This document shows positions 6,131 through 8,954 of a stretch of 8,954 bases of DNA, piece after piece. The stretch spans positions 1 to 8,954 of the forward strand of contig JAKBAG010000112.1 of assembly GCA_021809235.1 (NCBI GenBank), read 5' to 3'. Origin of the DNA: Acidobacteriota bacterium (GTDB lineage Bacteria; Acidobacteriota; Terriglobia; Terriglobales; Acidobacteriaceae). The position numbers and the translations under genes were made by a program. Every line of letters begins with the position of its first letter. The first letter of the stretch is position 1. Below the pieces are notes generated by a model. It did not search any database, was not told where the DNA came from, and worked only from the letters and a program-made list of their open reading frames with translations.

Positions 6131-6721
6131 TTGAACCTGACCGTTGCCATGACCGGTGCCAGTGGAGCGATCTTTGGTCGTCATCTGCTGGCTGTGCTGG
6201 AGTCCGATGAGCGGGTGGAGCGGGTGCATTTTCTGCCGTCGGAAAATTCGCTGCGGGTGATGGCAGAGGAACTGAATCTGGCAGGACGGAATCAGTTGCT
6301 GGAGCGACTGCTGGGCCATGCGCCACGCAAGACGACCCAGCACGTCGATTCGGACATCGGAGCCTCCATCGCCAGCGGCAGCTATCCGTCCAGCGGCATG
6401 ATCGTGCTGCCGTGCAGCATGGGAACGCTGGCGTCCATTGCCAACGGCATGGCGAACTCATTGATCGCCCGGGCTGCCGACGTGACGCTGAAGGAGCGCC
6501 GACCTCTGCTGTTGTGCGTTCGGGAGACGCCGCTGAACCGGATCCACCTGCGCAATATGCAACTGGCCGCCGAGGCCGGAGCCGTGATCTTTCCGCTGAT
6601 TCCCGCCTTCTATCATCGGCTGACGAGTCTGGAAGAGGTTGCGCACCAGTATGTGTGCCGCGTGCTGGGCCACCTGGGTCTGCCGCAGGCCGACGCGTTT
6701 GTATGGGGCGAGGACGAGTAG
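6131..6721 (+). CDS. ubiX: Flavin prenyltransferase UbiX (TTG start)
   Basis: Dodecameric flavoprotein-fold enzyme that joins a dimethylallyl group to FMN, giving the prenyl-FMN cofactor of UbiD-type decarboxylases in quinone or aromatic-acid metabolism. The 196-aa product shows the N-terminal GASGAIFG loop (residues 9-16), PCSMGTLASIANG (94-106), the block ARAADVTLKERRPL, then RETPL (131-135) and PAFYHR (158-163). K121, R131, E132, Y161 and R177 align at a constant offset of 8 with K129, R139, E140, Y169 and R185, the P. aeruginosa UbiX active-site residues as I recall them, so the enzyme looks intact. No ubiD partner is in the window. The TTG start is backed by GGGGGAG. The gene is convergent with the NUDIX gene across an AT-rich gap. 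The name pad1/ubiX paralogue question is not resolvable here. Confidence 0.95.
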   Translation: MNLTVAMTGASGAIFGRHLLAVLESDERVERVHFLPSENSLRVMAEELNLAGRNQLLERLLGHAPRKTTQHVDSDIGASIASGSYPSSGMIVLPCSMGTLASIANGMANSLIARAADVTLKERRPLLLCVRETPLNRIHLRNMQLAAEAGAVIFPLIPAFYHRLTSLEEVAHQYVCRVLGHLGLPQADAFVWGEDE

Positions 6722-6931
6722 ACAACCGGGCCGGAATCGGACACCCAGACAGGCTGCAGGCATTATTCAGGGTTTGTGACATACTGGCGCTGGGCAAGTG
6801 TCATTTCCGTGTTTTTTTGCAAACGTGTATTTTTCTGTTTTTTCGCGCAACAACATATTTTGCCTGAAATACGGGCTGGATCGGCGCGAAAAACCCTGTT
6901 GAATAAATTTCGATAAATAATTGACAATAAA
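6722..6931. other. 210-bp convergent gap turning into an AT-rich island
   Basis: No gene seen. From about 6800 to 6950 the base composition falls to about 35% GC (53 of 150 by hand count) against about 60% around it. It holds three T-runs on the plus strand (6812-6818, 6831-6834, 6838-6843), a perfect 10-bp inverted repeat listed separately, and the octamer AATAAATT twice, 24 bp apart (6902-6909 and 6926-6933). A weak hairpin (TGACA 6777-6781, TGTCA 6799-6803) followed 8 nt later by seven Ts might end ubiX transcription, but the stem is short. Confidence 0.5.
6839..6893. repeat. Perfect 10-bp inverted repeat with 35-bp spacer
   Basis: TTTTTCGCGC at 6839-6848 and GCGCGAAAAA at 6884-6893 are exact reverse complements. 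The T-run lies on the outer side of each arm, opposite to a canonical Rho-independent terminator, and the spacer is long. It could be a stem in the 3' untranslated RNA of either convergent gene, a protein-binding site, or an end-repeat of a tiny decayed element. Nothing in the sequence decides between these. Confidence 0.6.
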
Positions 6932-7438
6932 TTACTTGCTGATCTTATGCTCCAGGTGGATTCGAGTATCGTGCCGTGCGCCGGACTGCTGCCAGAGGGT
7001 CCAGGCTTTGTGCAGAATGGGGCGTGCGAAGGGCTCTACGAGCGGACTCGACTCCGGCAGCCACTCCGCGGCTGGAACCCAGCGGACGTCGTCGGCATCG
7101 CTGGCGGCGGCCAGAGAGCCGCCCGTGATGCGGCAGAGAAAATCAGCCAGGACGTAGTGATATCGAATGCGGTCGGGGCTGGCGGGGTCGGGGTGAATGC
7201 GTTCGACCAGCTCGACCAGTTGCAACGGCTCGATGAGCAGGCCGGTTTCTTCGTGGAGTTCGCGCGCGACGGCGGTTTCCATCCGTTCGCCGACCTCGAC
7301 CAGTCCGCCGGGAATGGACCAGCGTCCGCGTGCCGGTTCCTGACCGCGCTGCACCATGAGCAGGGAGCCGTCGGCGTGGAAGAGGATGCCTGCAACGCCG
7401 AGCAGTGGCCGCGACGGGTACTCACGGGAGTGGGTCAT
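6932..7438 (-). CDS. NUDIX hydrolase (ADP-ribose-pyrophosphatase-like)
   Basis: Predicted cytosolic Mg-dependent pyrophosphohydrolase of a nucleoside-diphosphate-X compound. The 168-aa product contains a perfect NUDIX box: G45 x5 E51 x7 R59 E60 L61 x E63 E64 x G66 L67, that is Gx5Ex7REUxEExGU. It is preceded by RWSIPGG (39-45), the usual strand leading into the box, and an N-terminal strand PLLGVAGILFHADGSLLMVQRG. This layout resembles the COG1051 ADP-ribose pyrophosphatase group, but NUDIX substrates cannot be read from the box alone. The start ATG (7438-7436) overlaps the stop TGA (7437-7435) of the secreted protein gene upstream as ATGA, so it is probably the second gene of that operon and translationally coupled. 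The last codons and stop fall in the AT-rich island. Confidence 0.93.
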   Translation of the reverse strand: MTHSREYPSRPLLGVAGILFHADGSLLMVQRGQEPARGRWSIPGGLVEVGERMETAVARELHEETGLLIEPLQLVELVERIHPDPASPDRIRYHYVLADFLCRITGGSLAAASDADDVRWVPAAEWLPESSPLVEPFARPILHKAWTLWQQSGARHDTRIHLEHKISK

Positions 7439-8430
7439 TGCGGGATTTGGTCCATAGGCAGTTCGATGGCGAAGGTCTGGGTTCCGTTTTTCTGGGCATA
7501 GGCCCAGAGACCGTGGAAGTTTTTGCGCAGGCCGGGATGGATGCGCAGCAGAGCAGACATGACGTGGACGGCCTCCGTACGGGCTGCGACTGGATCGGTG
7601 GTGCCGCTGCCGTCATAGGTGAGCGCGAGGTCGGCGAAGTGCAGCGACGTGTCCAGATGGACGGCGGTGAGCTGCCAGGAGGGTCCGCTGCCGCCGGGCG
7701 TGAGCGAAAGCAGCAGCGGGAGGGATTGTGCCGGTGGACTGACGTGCTGCTGCTCGGACTCGAGTTTTTGTAGATTGGGCGAGGTGAGGAAGTTGATGGG
7801 GAGTAGGAGCCAGCGAGCGACGTCATAGCTGAACCAGGCGCTCCAGTTGTCTGTGGTCTGGGCGGCGGCGCGGGCCTGCTTCCAGTAGGCGACGCCGTCG
7901 CGTCCGTCGAGGGCACCTTCCCGTGCGTACAGGCCGCCGAGCTTCCAGCCCTGGCTGTCGGCCAGGATCATGGCAATCTGTCCGTCGAGCGGGGAGTGCA
8001 TGGCGTCTCCCATAACGAGTGCGTAGCGGCCGGGCGGCAGATTCTGGAGGTTGACGGTGACGGTGAGGGTGCTTTCCGGATTGGTGCAGAAGAATTCGGT
8101 ATCCTGCGCGGATTTCTGGTCCGAGGCGTCCAGCAGGTACATGGTGCGCCAGCGAAGGCTGCCGCCGACAAAGAGGGGATGAGCGCTGAGGATGACGCTG
8201 CGAATTGAGTCCCAGTCGCTGCTGATGTCGGGCAGCAGCATGGCATGGACGGCATCTGTGTTGCCAGCCATGACGGCGTTGGCCAGGCTGTTGCTGGCCG
8301 CCAGCAGTTCGGCGCGATCGGTGGGTTTGAGAGAGCCCTGCATGGTGCAGGTGGCAGCCAGTGCCGAGGGAATGCCCAGCAGGAGAGTAGCGGCAAGCAG
8401 GAGAAAGGCAGCAGCAGGACGAGGCTTCAC
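7435..8430 (-). CDS. Secreted protein of unknown function (GTG start, signal peptide)
   Basis: I do not recognise a named family. From GTG 8430 the product is 331 aa with a clear Sec signal peptide: n-region KPR, hydrophobic core AAAFLLLAATLLLGIP, and probable cleavage after A25 (SALA-A). No lipobox precedes C28. The mature part has just two cysteines, C28 and C115, which could form a disulfide in the periplasm. Residues about 36-105 look like an alpha/beta domain, perhaps NTF2-like (weak guess). A Trp/Tyr-rich stretch GVAYWKQARAAAQTTDNWSAWFSYDVARWLL follows at about 185-215 (two parts), and a C-terminal domain ends in ELPMDQIPQ. AAGGAG lies 11 nt before the GTG. The ATG at 8505 would add 25 residues, has no Shine-Dalgarno and buries the signal peptide, so I reject it. 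The stop overlaps the NUDIX start. It resembles lineage-restricted acidobacterial secreted proteins. Confidence 0.82.
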   Translation of the reverse strand: MKPRPAAAFLLLAATLLLGIPSALAATCTMQGSLKPTDRAELLAASNSLANAVMAGNTDAVHAMLLPDISSDWDSIRSVILSAHPLFVGGSLRWRTMYLLDASDQKSAQDTEFFCTNPESTLTVTVNLQNLPPGRYALVMGDAMHSPLDGQIAMILADSQGWKLGGLYAREGALDGRDGVAYWKQARAAAQTTDNWSAWFSYDVARWLLLPINFLTSPNLQKLESEQQHVSPPAQSLPLLLSLTPGGSGPSWQLTAVHLDTSLHFADLALTYDGSGTTDPVAARTEAVHVMSALLRIHPGLRKNFHGLWAYAQKNGTQTFAIELPMDQIPQ

Positions 8431-8589
8431 GTGGGACAGGACTCCTTCCGTCTGGCGGATGGGCTGCAGCCGGTGGGCAAGGCGCACGCGGGGAAACAGA
8501 TCCACTCGCGAAGCCAGACCCGAAGACGCGCTGAGCGAATCCGGAACATTGTTAGTCTAGTACAGTGAGTGTGTGCTGCGCGGGCGGGG
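8431..8589. other. Divergent intergenic region between two secreted-protein genes
   Basis: Must hold the promoters of both divergent genes. On the plus strand TACAGT (8561-8566) is a possible -10 element, but no good -35 is found at 16-18 bp. On the minus strand no clear pair is seen. The AAGGAG site at 8442-8447 lies within it. Confidence 0.35.
8442..8447 (-). promoter_or_regulatory. Ribosome binding site deciding the GTG start of the secreted protein gene
   Basis: AAGGAG on the minus strand ends 11 nt before GTG 8430-8428. It supports GTG over the upstream ATG at 8505, which has no purine-rich leader. Confidence 0.65.
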
Positions 8590-8954
8590 ATGCGCGTGGC
8601 CGAGGAAAGAGTTTCCGGAAAGAGCCTGATGCCAGAGATCGCGAATCCCGTGCAAGGAATCACGAAGGTCGGAGGGAGTTGGAATCGCTGCCTTGCGGCT
8701 GCGCAGATGGCCATGCTGCCGGTCGTTCTGCTGGGCATACTCCCGGTGGCGGGGCTGCTGTGCAGCGCTGCGGCACAGGCCCAGATGAGCCAGAATCCGC
8801 AGACAAGTCAAACGCCGAAGGCAAGCCAGCCGGCAAAGTCAGGGAAGGCGGCATCCAGGGCGGCTATGCGTCGACATCGGAAAAAGCCGAAGCCGGCGAA
8901 GGTTGCCGTGACGCCGCAGATTCCGCCTCCACCCCCGCCGCCGGACTGGCCAGC
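8590..8954 (+). CDS. Secreted or membrane-anchored protein with Lys/Ala/Pro-rich linker, cut by window end
   Basis: The frame from ATG 8590 stays open to the window edge for 121 complete codons. A more likely start may be ATG 8629 (residue 14), which has GGAAAG 6 nt upstream; ATG 8590 has only GGGCGGGG directly against it. From there come a short n-region with K and R, a hydrophobic core (about residues 40-57, MAMLPVVLLGILPVAGLL) and a likely signal-peptidase site AAAQA-Q at about 64/65. It is followed by a low-complexity segment rich in Gln, Ser, Lys, Ala and Pro (QNPQTSQTPKASQPAK), a basic stretch RRHRKKPKPAK and a seven-proline run ending in PDWPA at the edge. No lipobox is evident at C58. 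The folded domain lies beyond the window, so function is unknown. It is divergent from the secreted protein gene at 8430. Confidence 0.72.
   Translation, partial: MRVAEERVSGKSLMPEIANPVQGITKVGGSWNRCLAAAQMAMLPVVLLGILPVAGLLCSAAAQAQMSQNPQTSQTPKASQPAKSGKAASRAAMRRHRKKPKPAKVAVTPQIPPPPPPPDWP

Noticed and set aside
3895..6150. A 751-codon open frame on the minus strand opposite purB, the glutaredoxin gene and part of the cupin gene
   Set aside because: It is a codon-bias shadow: the plus strand carries an unmistakable complete PurB, and the antisense translation shows no family motif and is full of Arg, His, Gln and Leu.
8347..8358. Lipoprotein signal at C28 of the secreted protein
   Set aside because: The residues before the cysteine are A-A-T, not a lipobox. 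A signal peptidase I site after SALA fits better.
1..8954. Phage-defence, toxin-antitoxin, CRISPR, transposon or RNA gene content
   Set aside because: Searched by eye on both strands. MazG here is the two-domain housekeeping form with no MazE/MazF partner, and no spaced repeats, transposase motifs or tRNA-like folds were seen.

Overview
The window is a GC-rich (about 60% by eye), densely coded chromosomal segment with ordinary housekeeping and accessory-metabolism genes. It shows no mobile element, tRNA, rRNA or CRISPR array. Protein style suggests a member of the Acidobacteriota, probably the Acidobacteriaceae (Acidobacterium, Terriglobus or Granulicella type). The pointers are the mazG / COG3375 acetyltransferase / N-succinylamino-acid-racemase-type MenC order, and secreted unknown proteins with Ala/Lys/Pro-rich tails. 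This placement is inference, not proof.

Layout: (1) 1-569, minus strand: the N-terminal two thirds of a type IV prepilin peptidase, cut by the window edge. (2) 632-3737, plus strand: mazG, then a GNAT acyltransferase overlapping it by 4 bp (ATGA), then after a 212-bp gap an enolase-superfamily NSAR/OSBS enzyme with all catalytic residues present. (3) 3776-4270, minus strand: a cupin_5 (DUF985) protein, convergent with the racemase gene and divergent from (4) 4342-4596, a small glutaredoxin that has no Shine-Dalgarno and may be leaderless. (5) 4666-5976 purB and 6131-6721 ubiX, plus strand, both starting with TTG behind good Shine-Dalgarno sequences. (6) 6722-6931: a convergent gap that becomes a roughly 35% GC island with a perfect 10-bp inverted repeat. 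(7) 6932-8430, minus strand: a secreted protein of unknown function coupled by an ATGA overlap to a NUDIX hydrolase. (8) 8590-8954, plus strand: the start of a second secreted or membrane-anchored protein, divergent from the first and cut by the window end.

How the genes may work together: MazG and the NUDIX enzyme are nucleotide or metabolite 'house-cleaning' pyrophosphohydrolases. PurB acts twice in purine synthesis. UbiX makes the prenylated FMN cofactor of UbiD decarboxylases. The GNAT plus NSAR/OSBS pair resembles two of the three steps of a known D- to L-amino-acid conversion route (N-succinylation, racemisation, desuccinylation). The deacylase is not in the window. I see no clearly new multi-gene system. 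The most interesting items are the GNAT-racemase pair, the unknown secreted protein locked to a NUDIX gene, the AT-rich inverted-repeat island, and the probable leaderless starts.
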